Positions 36,914 through 45,524 of a stretch of DNA of 64,000 bases are shown piece after piece. The notes under the pieces are model-generated. The model was not told the origin of the DNA. It saw only the letters and a list, made by a program, of their open reading frames with translations, and made no database searches. The position numbers and the translations under genes were made by a program. Position 1 is the stretch's first letter. The number at the start of each line of letters is the position of its first letter. Origin of the DNA: Planctomycetota bacterium (GTDB lineage Bacteria; Planctomycetota; Planctomycetia; Pirellulales; Pirellulaceae); the NCBI GenBank assembly GCA_029259935.1, contig JAJDEH010000196.1:1-64000 (forward strand), read 5' to 3'.

Positions 36914-36938
36914 TCAATGCTTGAAATGGCGGCGGCCC
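36914..36938. repeat. 25-base copy of the purH 3' end
   Basis: TCAATGCTTGAAATGGCGGC plus GGCCC matches 37609-37633 in 24 of 25 bases. On the minus strand it would read G-R-R-H-F-K-H-stop, the last codons of purH. It lies beyond the stop of the CPBP gene, so that gene is bracketed by direct copies. Confidence 0.85.
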
Positions 36939-36973
36939 TTGCCAGGCGGGAACCGGCGGGGGCGGCTGCCTCG

Positions 36974-37609
36974 CTAGAAGATCCTTTCGAGCGGGTTATC
37001 GGCCAACAGTAGCGGATACGTCAGCCCAGCCAGGATGCCATGCGATACGCCAAGCACCCAGATGTTCGGGCACCGCTGGTAGAACCAAGACCAGAAGAAG
37101 CCGGCCACCAAGGTCAGTAACAACAGCTCGATTCGCCAATCGTAAAGATGGACCGCGCCGAAGGCGAGCGAGTTGAGAATCAAGGCCATCCAGTTGGCCG
37201 GAGCGAGTACCAAGAGAGCGCGGTGCAAGATGCCTTGGAAAATCAACTGCTGGATAATTCCCCACAGAGGATAAATAGGCAGTAGCAGGATCATCTCGGG
37301 GCGCATGAGCGAGTTGCCGCGATAGATTGCCCAGGAGATGAGGACGCCGGCGGCAACGAGCGTCCAGATTCCGACTTGCCAGGCGGCGGAGGCCAGGTTA
37401 TCACGTCGCAAGCCGTAGTCGCGCCAGGTGTGTCCCCGTGGACGGAGGACAAGAAAAACGTAGGCCAGCAATACGACGGCAACGACAGGAATAATCCAGC
37501 CGATGCGGATGTCAAGCCATCGCGAGACAACGAACAAAGTACTGCAGCCCAAGACAACGGACACGTCGACGGTAGCCTGACGCTTTGTTGGCATTTGGCT
37601 TGCGCACAT
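36974..37609 (-). CDS. CPBP-family membrane protein with degenerate active site
   Basis: 211 residues with about six hydrophobic helices. The family's third conserved region (GVSHGILAGLTYPLLL) and FGAVHL are present as FxxxH and HxxxA. The first motif, normally EExxxR, reads QQLIFQ (in IIQQLIFQGIL), so both glutamates and the arginine are Gln. CPBP proteases (Rce1-like/abortive-infection type) need the glutamate, so proteolysis is doubtful; binding or another role is likely. Start ATG 37609-37607 overlaps the purH stop (TGA 37611-37609) by one base, so translation is coupled. The gene lies between two copies of the purH tail. Confidence 0.8.
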   Translation of the reverse strand: MCASQMPTKRQATVDVSVVLGCSTLFVVSRWLDIRIGWIIPVVAVVLLAYVFLVLRPRGHTWRDYGLRRDNLASAAWQVGIWTLVAAGVLISWAIYRGNSLMRPEMILLLPIYPLWGIIQQLIFQGILHRALLVLAPANWMALILNSLAFGAVHLYDWRIELLLLTLVAGFFWSWFYQRCPNIWVLGVSHGILAGLTYPLLLADNPLERIF

Positions 37610-39174
37610 CAATGCTTGAAGTGGCGGCGGCCCGTGAAGATCATGGGTAGGCCGTGTTCGTCGCAAGCCGCGATGACTTCGTCGTCCTTTTTCGAGCCGC
37701 CGGGCTGAATGATGGCGGCAATGCCGGCTTGGGCCGCTCGTTCGATGGAATCGGGAAACGGGAAGAAGGCGTCGGAGGCGAGTACCGCGCCTCGCGCCCG
37801 TTCACCCGCCTTGTCGATCGCAATTTCGACCGCATCCACGCGACTCATTTGTCCAGCGCCGACACCGCACAACGCCCGGTCTTTGCTCAACGTGATGGCA
37901 TTTGATTTCACGTGCCTCACCAGCGCCCACGCGAATCGCAATTCGGCAACAAGCTGGTCGCTGGGCGTTTGAGCCGTTTTGACTTTCCACTCGACGCGGT
38001 TGTCTGGCTGAGTGTCGGTATCCTGCATCAGCATGCCGCCGGCGATCCAACGAGACTGGCGAATTGCCGATGGCTCGTCCAGCCGGCCGACTTGCATCAA
38101 CCGCACGTTGTTCTTCCACTTAGGTTTGGTCGTCAGAACGCCAACCGCGCCGGCTTCATAATCGGGAGCCACGATGGCCTCGATAAACAGTCCGGGCGTC
38201 GCCAGCAATTCGGCCGTTTCCTCGTCCAAGATGCGATTGACGCCCAAGACGGATCCGAAGGCGCTGGTCGGATCGCCGTCCAGCGCCTTCCGAATCGCCT
38301 CGACCAGCGTGTCGGCGGAAGCCGCACCGCAGGGATTGTTGTGTTTGATGACGACCGCCGACGGATCGGGCAACGAGCGGGCAATGGTCAGCGCGCTATC
38401 CAGGTCGAGCAAATTGTTGTACGACAATTCCTTACCGTTGATTTGTCGCGCCGACACGAGGTTCGCGCCGCGAACATTGTCTTCGGCGTACAGGGCCGCT
38501 TTCTGATGCGGGTTCTCTCCGTAACGAAGTTCCGCCTTCCGATGCAGCCGGAACGTGGCATTTTCGACGAATTCGCTGGCCGCCGCGCGGGAAAAATAGC
38601 TTGAGATGAATTGATCGTATTCGGCGGTGTGCACGAACGCCTCGGCCATCAGACGCCGGCGTAACTCAAGCGAAGTCTCGCCAAACTCGGCAAGTTCTTC
38701 CAGCACCGATGAATACTGCCGAGGATTAGTGACGACGGTGACAAATTTGTGGTTCTTCGCGGCCGCGCGGACCAGGCTAGGCCCGCCGATATCGATTTGT
38801 TCGACCGCTTTCTCCTCGGTCACGTCGTCGCGGGCAATCGTGGCGGCGAACGGATACAAGTTGACCACGACCAAGTCGAACGGCGAAATGCCGTGCTCAT
38901 CGATCGACTTCATGTCGTCCTCGCGATCGTGCCGGCACAGAATCCCGCCGAAAATCTTTGGATGCAGCGTCTTCAGCCGCCCATCCATCATTTCGGGAAA
39001 ACCGGTGTAGTCCGCCACATCGCGGATTTCAATGCCTTCGGACGCCAGGTGTCGGCCGGTTCCGCCGGTGCTATAGATCTCAATTCCCAACAGCGATAAG
39101 GCGCGGGCAAAATCCGCGAGGCCGAGCTTGTCGCTGACAGTGATCAGCGCGCGTTGCACTCTTGGTGACGACAT
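37609..39174 (-). CDS. purH: Bifunctional AICAR formyltransferase/IMP cyclohydrolase
   Basis: 521 residues catalysing the last two steps of IMP synthesis: formylation of AICAR with 10-formyl-THF, then ring closure. The N-terminal IMP cyclohydrolase (MGS-like) part has STGGTGRHLASEGI and PEMMDGRLKTLHPKIFGGIL. The C-terminal transformylase has RYGENPHQKAALY, SYNNLLDLDSALTIA, VVIKHNNPCGAA and the catalytic KH-containing region, ending SDAFFPFPDSIERAA and IIQPGGSKKDDEVI. ATG 39174 follows AAGGAT; a longer frame to 39435 is rejected because the family starts here. The CPBP gene follows, overlapping by one base. Confidence 0.97.
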   Translation of the reverse strand: MSSPRVQRALITVSDKLGLADFARALSLLGIEIYSTGGTGRHLASEGIEIRDVADYTGFPEMMDGRLKTLHPKIFGGILCRHDREDDMKSIDEHGISPFDLVVVNLYPFAATIARDDVTEEKAVEQIDIGGPSLVRAAAKNHKFVTVVTNPRQYSSVLEELAEFGETSLELRRRLMAEAFVHTAEYDQFISSYFSRAAASEFVENATFRLHRKAELRYGENPHQKAALYAEDNVRGANLVSARQINGKELSYNNLLDLDSALTIARSLPDPSAVVIKHNNPCGAASADTLVEAIRKALDGDPTSAFGSVLGVNRILDEETAELLATPGLFIEAIVAPDYEAGAVGVLTTKPKWKNNVRLMQVGRLDEPSAIRQSRWIAGGMLMQDTDTQPDNRVEWKVKTAQTPSDQLVAELRFAWALVRHVKSNAITLSKDRALCGVGAGQMSRVDAVEIAIDKAGERARGAVLASDAFFPFPDSIERAAQAGIAAIIQPGGSKKDDEVIAACDEHGLPMIFTGRRHFKH

Positions 39175-39394
39175 TCCAGATCCTTCGAACGATTGAAAGA
39201 GGGCGGGACCTCTAGTGTTCAGTGCCGACGCGTTGAGGTCAAGCGGTCGCAACAACCGTGCGCGCTCGAAATCGGGAGGGTAAGACACTGCCCATTCTCC
39301 CCCCTTGCCACCAACGGCGAGCGAGAGCGAGTCGGCAGCGGTGCTAGTTTGAGAACCGGACCGCGTCGCCAATGCCAACCGCGTACGCCCCGGG

Positions 39395-42300
39395 CTATCG
39401 CTTGCTTGGTTCCGTCCTAAAGAACAGCAGGCCAAAGCCTTCTGGACGCGGCTGAATGGCGGCCGGTTGTGTCCAGGATTGAAAGCCGACGCGGGGGACC
39501 GTTCGTTGAATTCCGATGGCCCACGGTTGCGCCGGCGAGGCGCCGTTTCCCGTCAGTTGGTTTAGCGGAATGGCCGCTTCGATCGTCCAGGTGGGGCCGC
39601 TGGAACGGGCGGCCACGAACCAGTGGGGATTCCACGACTTGTCACCGTGGCAGGCTTCGGAGGTCCAGCCGCGATGGTCAACGGTCAACCGATAGTGCGT
39701 CGCCCAGTCGCGATCCACATCGATCAACAAGTCGATTCGGTCATGCGATTCCAAATCGGCGTCTCGCGGTCGTGGCGAGCTTGTTGGCGGATAGTCGGCG
39801 GAGGGAGCCTTGTTGCAGATGGCCGCGAAATAGAGAAATTCATCGTCATGAGCCAACATGGCAGTGGCGGGCCAGGACACATCATCTCGCAGCAAGCTCC
39901 GCAGATCGACCGGCTGAGCCGTTTGCCACATTTCGTCGTCAAGTTCTCCGTCCAAGCGAGGCTTCTCTCCCGCCGAGCGCATGCAGTCGATGCCTGGCTT
40001 AGGTGGCACGTTGGTCGGCCTCGCGAGCCAGGTTTCGGCACGGGCACAAGTCGACCAATCATCGAGGCGATGTGTTTTTGCCAGCGTGGAAAAAATCCGT
40101 TGTGCATCGCCGTTCGCGCCGCCGTGTCGCGTCAAGGCTGCCAAGGGAAAGCGGATCGTTGGGTCCGCGCCCAACGATGGTCTCGTTTTGTCAATGAACG
40201 AGGCGATTTGCCGAGCGCGAGTGATCCGGTCACTCCAGGCGGTGGCACGGGCGACAGGCCGTTCATGGGAAACCGTTCGCAGATCGAACGGCCGCGACTT
40301 CGCGCCTCCCTGAAACTCGGGGAGAATGAGATTGTTGTTGGGATTCGCGGACGGTGGCCGTCGACTCCCGGCTGGCGAGGAGGGGGCCGCCTTTTTAGCC
40401 ATCGGCGCGGGCGTCAGGCGGCGCTTGTGTCCCATTTTCCATGCCAATTCATAACTGGCATAGTAATGAAACAGCCAAACCAATGCCGAATCGGATAGTG
40501 CATGGTGAGGATGGCGATCGACCAGAAACTGAAACGCTTCGGCCGCCGATTCTAGTTGGCCCGTCTCGCGATATCGATGGGCCAGTTGAAAAATGACATG
40601 CGCGGCACCGTCGTTCTCGAGTCCTCGAGTCAAGTCGTCAATCTGTCCCAGCCAAGCAGCACCGCCATTTTTTTCTTGGCTATAGCGCGTCACAAGCTGG
40701 TCGACGTTGCGCCTTGTCTGGACCGCTTTCTTAAATGTCGCCAGCGTTGTTCCAGGAGTACGCTGTCTTTTCCTGCGCGCCTCGCCGCCCGCCTGTAATT
40801 CGATACCACTGAAAAACCGGAGGCGAGGCGAACCCTTTTGGTAATTCGCGCGATCGAACCTGTCCGGCGTAATGTCGATGAGTGACCGAAAGCCAATCCA
40901 GTTAGGTGGGGTCCACGGCTGGCGAAAGACCAATTCGCGGCCAGTTGCCGCCGCATCGGATAACGATTTTCCAAGGTTCTCGGCAAGACTGGTGGAAACG
41001 AGTTGAATGTCGGCTCGCTCATCCGACTGGGGCTGACAAAAGACCCTTTTAACCTGCCAAGTTGGAAGCCCTGCCTCGCGCAACTGTTGTGGCTCGGCAT
41101 TGGAGTCGGCGGCAGCTTTGACCGCTTCAAGGACAATCTGGTTGACAAGATGGGAAGCGGGCCGCTCGCCGCGCGGACTCGGTGGCTCGGTGACGATAAC
41201 ATCCGGTCGCCACTGGCGAATCTTCTTGACAAGATACTCTTTCAGCCGCTGGGCACCCCCTGCATCGCCGGAACTCCAACCCGCCAAAGTGGACTCAGCA
41301 TTCATTTGCAGACCGCGTTGCCTCAGCGGGAATTGAGACGCCATCTCGGCCGCCGAGCCTCCCACCGCCGCCACCGCTTCATGCGTGCGTCGCGCCAAGG
41401 AATCCTCGTGTTGCGAACTGATCTCGACATCCCGCCGGTTAATTACTTCAACCGCGGTCAGGTAGCCGTCGTTTCCCGCCACCCGTGCCAGCAGCTCAAA
41501 AGGAATGTTCTCGGGTTCGCTGAAGACTCCTAACAGGGCAACCCGCGCGCCGCCCTGTCTTTGCGTTAGCCAGGTTCGTCCGCCGTCGCGCGTTGCCAGG
41601 ATCGTGCCTAGCGCCCCGACGGCCCAGCCGCGTTTGTCGTCCAGAAACCGTAGGCTTCTCAGCGGCAGGGACTGACCCGTCGCAAGTGTTTCCCAGGATC
41701 TGCCCGCGTCGCTGGAATGAAAAACGCAAGTGCCCGGTGATCCGGCGATCCACACGTCGTTGTGATGGATGGCAACCGCCGAGAAGTCAAACGTGTGCGC
41801 CGCATGGTGCGGCAAGCGTGAGGCGGGCGGATGCCAACTCTTGCCACCGTCGTGGGTGCACAGCACAAGGCCGCCATCGCCGGCCGCCCACCCGTCTTGC
41901 CGCCCCGCGAGTTCAATGTGTCGTGGCCGAATAAGTCCTAGGTTGGGGCCGCTGGCGGCGGACACCCGGTTGCCGTCCATCACGGCCCAGCCATTGGCTT
42001 GTTGTCGCGCAACCGCTTGTCCCACGGCGGAACTGCCGAAAAACGCGCCCTGTCGTGGATCTCGAAAATCGCCGGCCAACCAGGGCTGTCGAACGTCGAT
42101 CGCAACACCCGACCAACTTCGTCCACCATCTTCCGTGCGAAACAAACCCGAAGGATACGACGCCGACGGCTCGCCCATCGCGCAGCCGCGGCCCGCGTCG
42201 AAGAACTTGACGCGCGTTAACATCGGCATTCCGTTCGTGGGCAGCCGTTGCCAGCTTTCGCCACCGTCGCTGGTACGCAGAATGACGCAACTCGTGTGAT

Positions 42301-42634
42301 GGGTAAAGGGATGCGTCCAGCCGCCCGCGATCCAGCCGTGCTTCTCGTCGGCGAAATGGACCGAGTGCAGCGCGCAAATGACTCCCAAACGTCGCGATTG
42401 CCACTGCCGGCCGCCATCCTCGGTAGTCCACAGGGCGCCCTTGTCGCCCACCGCCCAGCCGCGATCGGCGTCGATGAAAAACACGTCGTGCAACTCGGCG
42501 TCTTCCAAGATTTCCGCCGGAGTGGACGCGATTTCCGAGCCTGCCGCTTGAGCCAGCCACAGTAACGCCAGAACTTGCGCCATTGCCAGAAGAAAAACGA
42601 TCGGATCGCATTGCAGTCGTCCTTGACCAACCAT
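39395..42634 (-). CDS. Large secreted protein: Ycf48-like beta-propeller, degenerate PIG-L-like domain, CBM9-like C-terminus
   Basis: 1,079 residues with a signal peptide (FLLAMAQVLALLWLAQAAGS). Residues 30-345 have repeats of the BNR/Ycf48 photosystem-assembly type (RGWAVGDKGALWTTEDGGRQW, GLFRTEDGGRSW, GWAAGDGGLVLCTHDGGKSW, RGWAVGALGTILATRDGGRTW). The middle (about 355-520) has the length and pattern of a LmbE/PIG-L deacetylase (VALLGVFSEPENIPFELLARVAGNDGYLTAVEV, then WRPDVIVTEPPSP), but the metal motif (A)HPDDE is replaced by SEPEN. Residues 690-800 are mostly helical. The last 180 residues (PRLDGELDDEMWQTAQPVDL to WTIEAAIPLNQL) resemble the CBM9-like/DOMON carbohydrate-binding sandwich. 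Overall role unknown; a surface glycan-related scaffold is one guess. Confidence 0.75.
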   Translation of the reverse strand: MVGQGRLQCDPIVFLLAMAQVLALLWLAQAAGSEIASTPAEILEDAELHDVFFIDADRGWAVGDKGALWTTEDGGRQWQSRRLGVICALHSVHFADEKHGWIAGGWTHPFTHHTSCVILRTSDGGESWQRLPTNGMPMLTRVKFFDAGRGCAMGEPSASYPSGLFRTEDGGRSWSGVAIDVRQPWLAGDFRDPRQGAFFGSSAVGQAVARQQANGWAVMDGNRVSAASGPNLGLIRPRHIELAGRQDGWAAGDGGLVLCTHDGGKSWHPPASRLPHHAAHTFDFSAVAIHHNDVWIAGSPGTCVFHSSDAGRSWETLATGQSLPLRSLRFLDDKRGWAVGALGTILATRDGGRTWLTQRQGGARVALLGVFSEPENIPFELLARVAGNDGYLTAVEVINRRDVEISSQHEDSLARRTHEAVAAVGGSAAEMASQFPLRQRGLQMNAESTLAGWSSGDAGGAQRLKEYLVKKIRQWRPDVIVTEPPSPRGERPASHLVNQIVLEAVKAAADSNAEPQQLREAGLPTWQVKRVFCQPQSDERADIQLVSTSLAENLGKSLSDAAATGRELVFRQPWTPPNWIGFRSLIDITPDRFDRANYQKGSPRLRFFSGIELQAGGEARRKRQRTPGTTLATFKKAVQTRRNVDQLVTRYSQEKNGGAAWLGQIDDLTRGLENDGAAHVIFQLAHRYRETGQLESAAEAFQFLVDRHPHHALSDSALVWLFHYYASYELAWKMGHKRRLTPAPMAKKAAPSSPAGSRRPPSANPNNNLILPEFQGGAKSRPFDLRTVSHERPVARATAWSDRITRARQIASFIDKTRPSLGADPTIRFPLAALTRHGGANGDAQRIFSTLAKTHRLDDWSTCARAETWLARPTNVPPKPGIDCMRSAGEKPRLDGELDDEMWQTAQPVDLRSLLRDDVSWPATAMLAHDDEFLYFAAICNKAPSADYPPTSSPRPRDADLESHDRIDLLIDVDRDWATHYRLTVDHRGWTSEACHGDKSWNPHWFVAARSSGPTWTIEAAIPLNQLTGNGASPAQPWAIGIQRTVPRVGFQSWTQPAAIQPRPEGFGLLFFRTEPSKR

Positions 42635-42669
42635 GGATCTGCCTCCGTGCAGAGCTTACGCAAGATGGA

Positions 42670-43869
42670 TTAACGTGTGGGGCGCCAACTGGGACGGGGC
42701 AAACTCGCGGCACGTTGCCCGTCGTTAAACGACGCGCCCGATGCAACATTGCGCGACTCGTCGTCCACGGACTTGAGAACCGTGGACTTGAGAATCTTGG
42801 ACATCGTAATCGTTTCGCCGTTGACCAACCGGTTGGCCACGATACTTGGCGCAACGGCACTTGGCACGACTGTACTTGGCGGATCAGTGCTGGTTGCCGA
42901 ATTGGTGCTGGGCCGGCTGCGGCCCGCCTTGGGAGTCCAGCGGTTGGAACCGGTTCCGGGCAGAGCGACGGCCAACTCCATGTCGGCTTCCAGCCTCTCC
43001 CCCTGTTCGTTGACATACCGGACAAACAAGTGCAGGTTGTTGTGCTCTGGCGTTCCGTCGGGCCACGGCAACCGAAACTGGTACCCTCGCAAAGAAGGAT
43101 CAAACCGCTCGCCCATTTCTTTTTTGTCCACGGTCCAACTCGCGACCCGTTGCCGTTGGCCTTGTTGCTCCGCATCGAGTACGACGATGGAGAGTTCACC
43201 CGAGCTAGGAACGAATTGGTTTTCCGCGTTGCGCGGCTGCAACAAAATGGAAATGCCGTCGTCTCCTGCCTTGCGGTCAAAATCATGGCCGGTCGTTCTG
43301 GTGGGATGAAGAATAATGTGCGTGACCCGCATGTCGGAAGGGTTCACAAGTTCTTCTGGCGGCGCGGCGTTCGATTCCGGCAGCAACGCGGAGTGTGAAG
43401 CGTCCGGCGCGGGCGTGGCGGCGGCTTCTGTTGGCGGATCAACGGCTTGCGGGGGCATGTCGTCGAGATAGACCGCGCTGACCGGCGCGACGGCGAAATG
43501 GCGTGGAGGCGGTTGGGTACTCGCTCGATCGGGCCGCGCCGGGATCGGTTCCAGCGGGCTGCCAAGATCGATGGCTGGACCGTCGGGCCGGTCGCCTTCC
43601 AGTGGCCGGGCGATTCGCGTGCCCGACCCTTCCTGAAGCTCCTGGGGGCTCATTCCCAGCCGGGTTCGCAGTTGGTTATTTTCGGCCAGCGCCCCATTGA
43701 GCTTGTCCATGGTGTTCCGGTAATCCGAGTCCAAGGCATACAACTCATCCTCGCGCAGCAGGACTTCGGCACGCATCGCCTCGACCTGAGAGTTTGAATA
43801 GGGATTCTGTTGGCAGCCGGTGGGAATTAGGCAGACCAGCGCAAGCAACCCAGCAGTACGCACATCCAT
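42670..43869 (-). CDS. Lipoprotein, coiled-coil N-terminus, unassigned
   Basis: 399 residues. LLALVCLIPTGCQQN is a lipobox with the cysteine at residue 19. A coiled coil follows (SQVEAMRAEVLLREDELYALDSDYRNTMDKL). The rest has an Ig-like/beta domain (HIILHPTRTTGHDFDRKAGDDGISILLQPRNAENQFVPSSGELSIVVLD) and a Thr/Pro-rich region. The C-terminus has repeated Val-Pro-Ser-Ala-Val-Ala-type low complexity. The gene ends 35 bases before the start of the large propeller gene, on the same strand, so the two may be one unit. Function unknown. Confidence 0.75.
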   Translation of the reverse strand: MDVRTAGLLALVCLIPTGCQQNPYSNSQVEAMRAEVLLREDELYALDSDYRNTMDKLNGALAENNQLRTRLGMSPQELQEGSGTRIARPLEGDRPDGPAIDLGSPLEPIPARPDRASTQPPPRHFAVAPVSAVYLDDMPPQAVDPPTEAAATPAPDASHSALLPESNAAPPEELVNPSDMRVTHIILHPTRTTGHDFDRKAGDDGISILLQPRNAENQFVPSSGELSIVVLDAEQQGQRQRVASWTVDKKEMGERFDPSLRGYQFRLPWPDGTPEHNNLHLFVRYVNEQGERLEADMELAVALPGTGSNRWTPKAGRSRPSTNSATSTDPPSTVVPSAVAPSIVANRLVNGETITMSKILKSTVLKSVDDESRNVASGASFNDGQRAASLPRPSWRPTR

Positions 43870-44077
43870 GGCGTAACTCCGTGCGAGTATTGATTGTGAA
43901 TTGGATTTTCTAAATTGGCCGGCCCGCGGGGAACTCGCGCCGAACTACTCGTGCAGCCATGTGCCGAATTACCGTGGCAGCGAAAGACGAGACAAACGTG
44001 CTGCCGTGATGGGTTCGTGGTTCGACCAAGGCTCCAGTGGGTCTTATTTCGCGCTTCCTTGCATACCCCTCGACGTT

Positions 44078-44117
44078 ACTCGGTAACCTGCATCTTCACT
44101 CGGAAACCTGCATCTTC
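44078..44117. repeat. Tandem 20-base duplication at the clpP 3' end
   Basis: ACTCGGTAACCTGCATCTTC (44078-44097) and the same unit with one change (44098-44117) lie end to end. On the minus strand each encodes K-M-Q-V-(S/T)-E and then a stop. The active stop of clpP is in the first copy. The second copy lies after it, so the gene's original stop may be TAA in the outer copy. Confidence 0.85.
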
Positions 44118-44689
44118 TCTATCACGTGGTCAATCAGCTTATAGTCCTTGGCCTCGTCGGCGGTCAAAAAGTGATCCCGATCGGTGTCCTTCTCGATCTT
44201 CTCCAGCGAGTGCCCGGTGTGTTTGAGCAAGATTTCGTTCATGCGGGCTTTTGTTTTCTTGAATTCCGTCGAATGGATGGCGATTTCCTCGGCGGTGCCT
44301 TCCATGCCCGCCAGCGGCTGGTGAATCATGATTCGAGAATTGGGCAACGAATATCGTTTGCCCTTGGCACCCGCGGTCAGCAGCACGGCGCCCATTGAAG
44401 CCGCCTGGCCGATGCAGTAGGTCGCCACGTCACAGGTGATGTATTGCATGACATCGTAAATGGCCATGCCCGCGCTGACGCTGCCGCCGGGCGAGTTGAT
44501 ATACAGGTCGATATCGGCTTTCGGGTCATCCGATTGCAGCAGCAGCAATTGCGCCACAATCACGTTCGACACTTCATCGTTGACGCCCGTGCCGAGAAAG
44601 ATGATCCGGTCTTTAAGAAGACGGCTGTAAATGTCATACAGTCGTTCTTCACGTCCGCTTTTTTCGACGACATAAGGTACTAGTGGCAT
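44096..44689 (-). CDS. clpP: ATP-dependent Clp protease proteolytic subunit
   Basis: 197 residues. [16 protein letters not shown] (oxyanion strip), [11 protein letters not shown] holds the catalytic serine, [10 protein letters not shown] the histidine, and KDTDRDHFL the aspartate region. ClpP assembles as a double heptamer that degrades proteins fed by ClpX/ClpA/ClpC. No obvious propeptide. It is the last gene of a tig-clpP-clpP block. The downstream stop region carries a 20-base tandem duplication. Confidence 0.97.
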   Translation of the reverse strand: MPLVPYVVEKSGREERLYDIYSRLLKDRIIFLGTGVNDEVSNVIVAQLLLLQSDDPKADIDLYINSPGGSVSAGMAIYDVMQYITCDVATYCIGQAASMGAVLLTAGAKGKRYSLPNSRIMIHQPLAGMEGTAEEIAIHSTEFKKTKARMNEILLKHTGHSLEKIEKDTDRDHFLTADEAKDYKLIDHVIEKMQVSE

Positions 44690-44753
44690 CGCTCAAATCT
44701 CTCCTGTTTGGTGTCTTGGCAGGGCAGGGCCATACGAGCTTACTCGGGCTCCG

Positions 44754-45386
44754 CTAGTCCAATTTCACCGCTCCGTCGTCTTCTACTCGCGGCTTTTCGG
44801 TGATCTCGTCCACCAATCCGTATTCTTTCGCCGCCCCGGCACCCAAGAAGAAGTCTCGGTCGGTGTCGCGGCTGATGGTTTCCAAATCCTGGCCGGTGTG
44901 TTTCGCCAGAATTTCGTTCAGCATTTGTCGATTTCGTAGGATTTCGTTGGCCTGAATCTCGATGTCGCTCACTTGGCCGCTGACACCGCCATACGGTTGA
45001 TGCAGCATGACGCGAGCGTGCGGCAGGGCGAATCGCTTGCCCTTCGTGCCACCGGCCAGCAAGACCGCCGCGCCGCTGGCCGCTTGGCCCACGCAATAGG
45101 TGGACACCGGACACGTCAGAATTTGCATCACGTCGTAAATGGCCAGCGTCGCCACGACGTCGCCTCCAGGCGAATTGAGATAAAAATGAATGTCCTTCTT
45201 CCGGTTTTCACTCTGCAGGTACAGCAGCTTCATCACGAGTTCATTGGCGTTGCCGGTATGAATTTCGCCCTGCAAAAAGACGATCCGGTTTTCCAATAGC
45301 AGATCGCCCAGCGTCAATTGACGCTGCCGCTGATAGCTGCTGTGAGAGTACGAATTGGACAACGGTAGTGGGGATTGTTCGTTCAT
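44754..45386 (-). CDS. clpP: Second ClpP subunit
   Basis: 210 residues; catalytic Ser in [14 protein letters not shown], His in MLHQPYGG, Asp in [11 protein letters not shown]. The family's conserved [18 protein letters not shown] is complete. It differs from the copy at 44096 by a longer N-terminus ([21 protein letters not shown]) that may be processed and by GAAVLL in place of GAVLLT. Two adjacent clpP paralogues suggest hetero-oligomeric particles, as in Listeria and mycobacteria, although that is inference. A gap of 64 bases separates the two genes. Confidence 0.95.
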   Translation of the reverse strand: MNEQSPLPLSNSYSHSSYQRQRQLTLGDLLLENRIVFLQGEIHTGNANELVMKLLYLQSENRKKDIHFYLNSPGGDVVATLAIYDVMQILTCPVSTYCVGQAASGAAVLLAGGTKGKRFALPHARVMLHQPYGGVSGQVSDIEIQANEILRNRQMLNEILAKHTGQDLETISRDTDRDFFLGAGAAKEYGLVDEITEKPRVEDDGAVKLD

Positions 45387-45524
45387 GTTGGAATTGTTTC
45401 CTTTCCCCCGGTGTGAGGCAACCGGTAGAGACCATTCCCAGCGCTTTTGATGGACAGACCCAGATTACCCAACAAGTAGGCTACCCAGCGACGAATCATC
45501 CTGGGCCATTCGCCATTCGTTGGA

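Noticed and set aside
36773..37012. Plus-strand frame of 79 residues
   Set aside because: It overlaps the repeat and the CPBP stop and no support was found.
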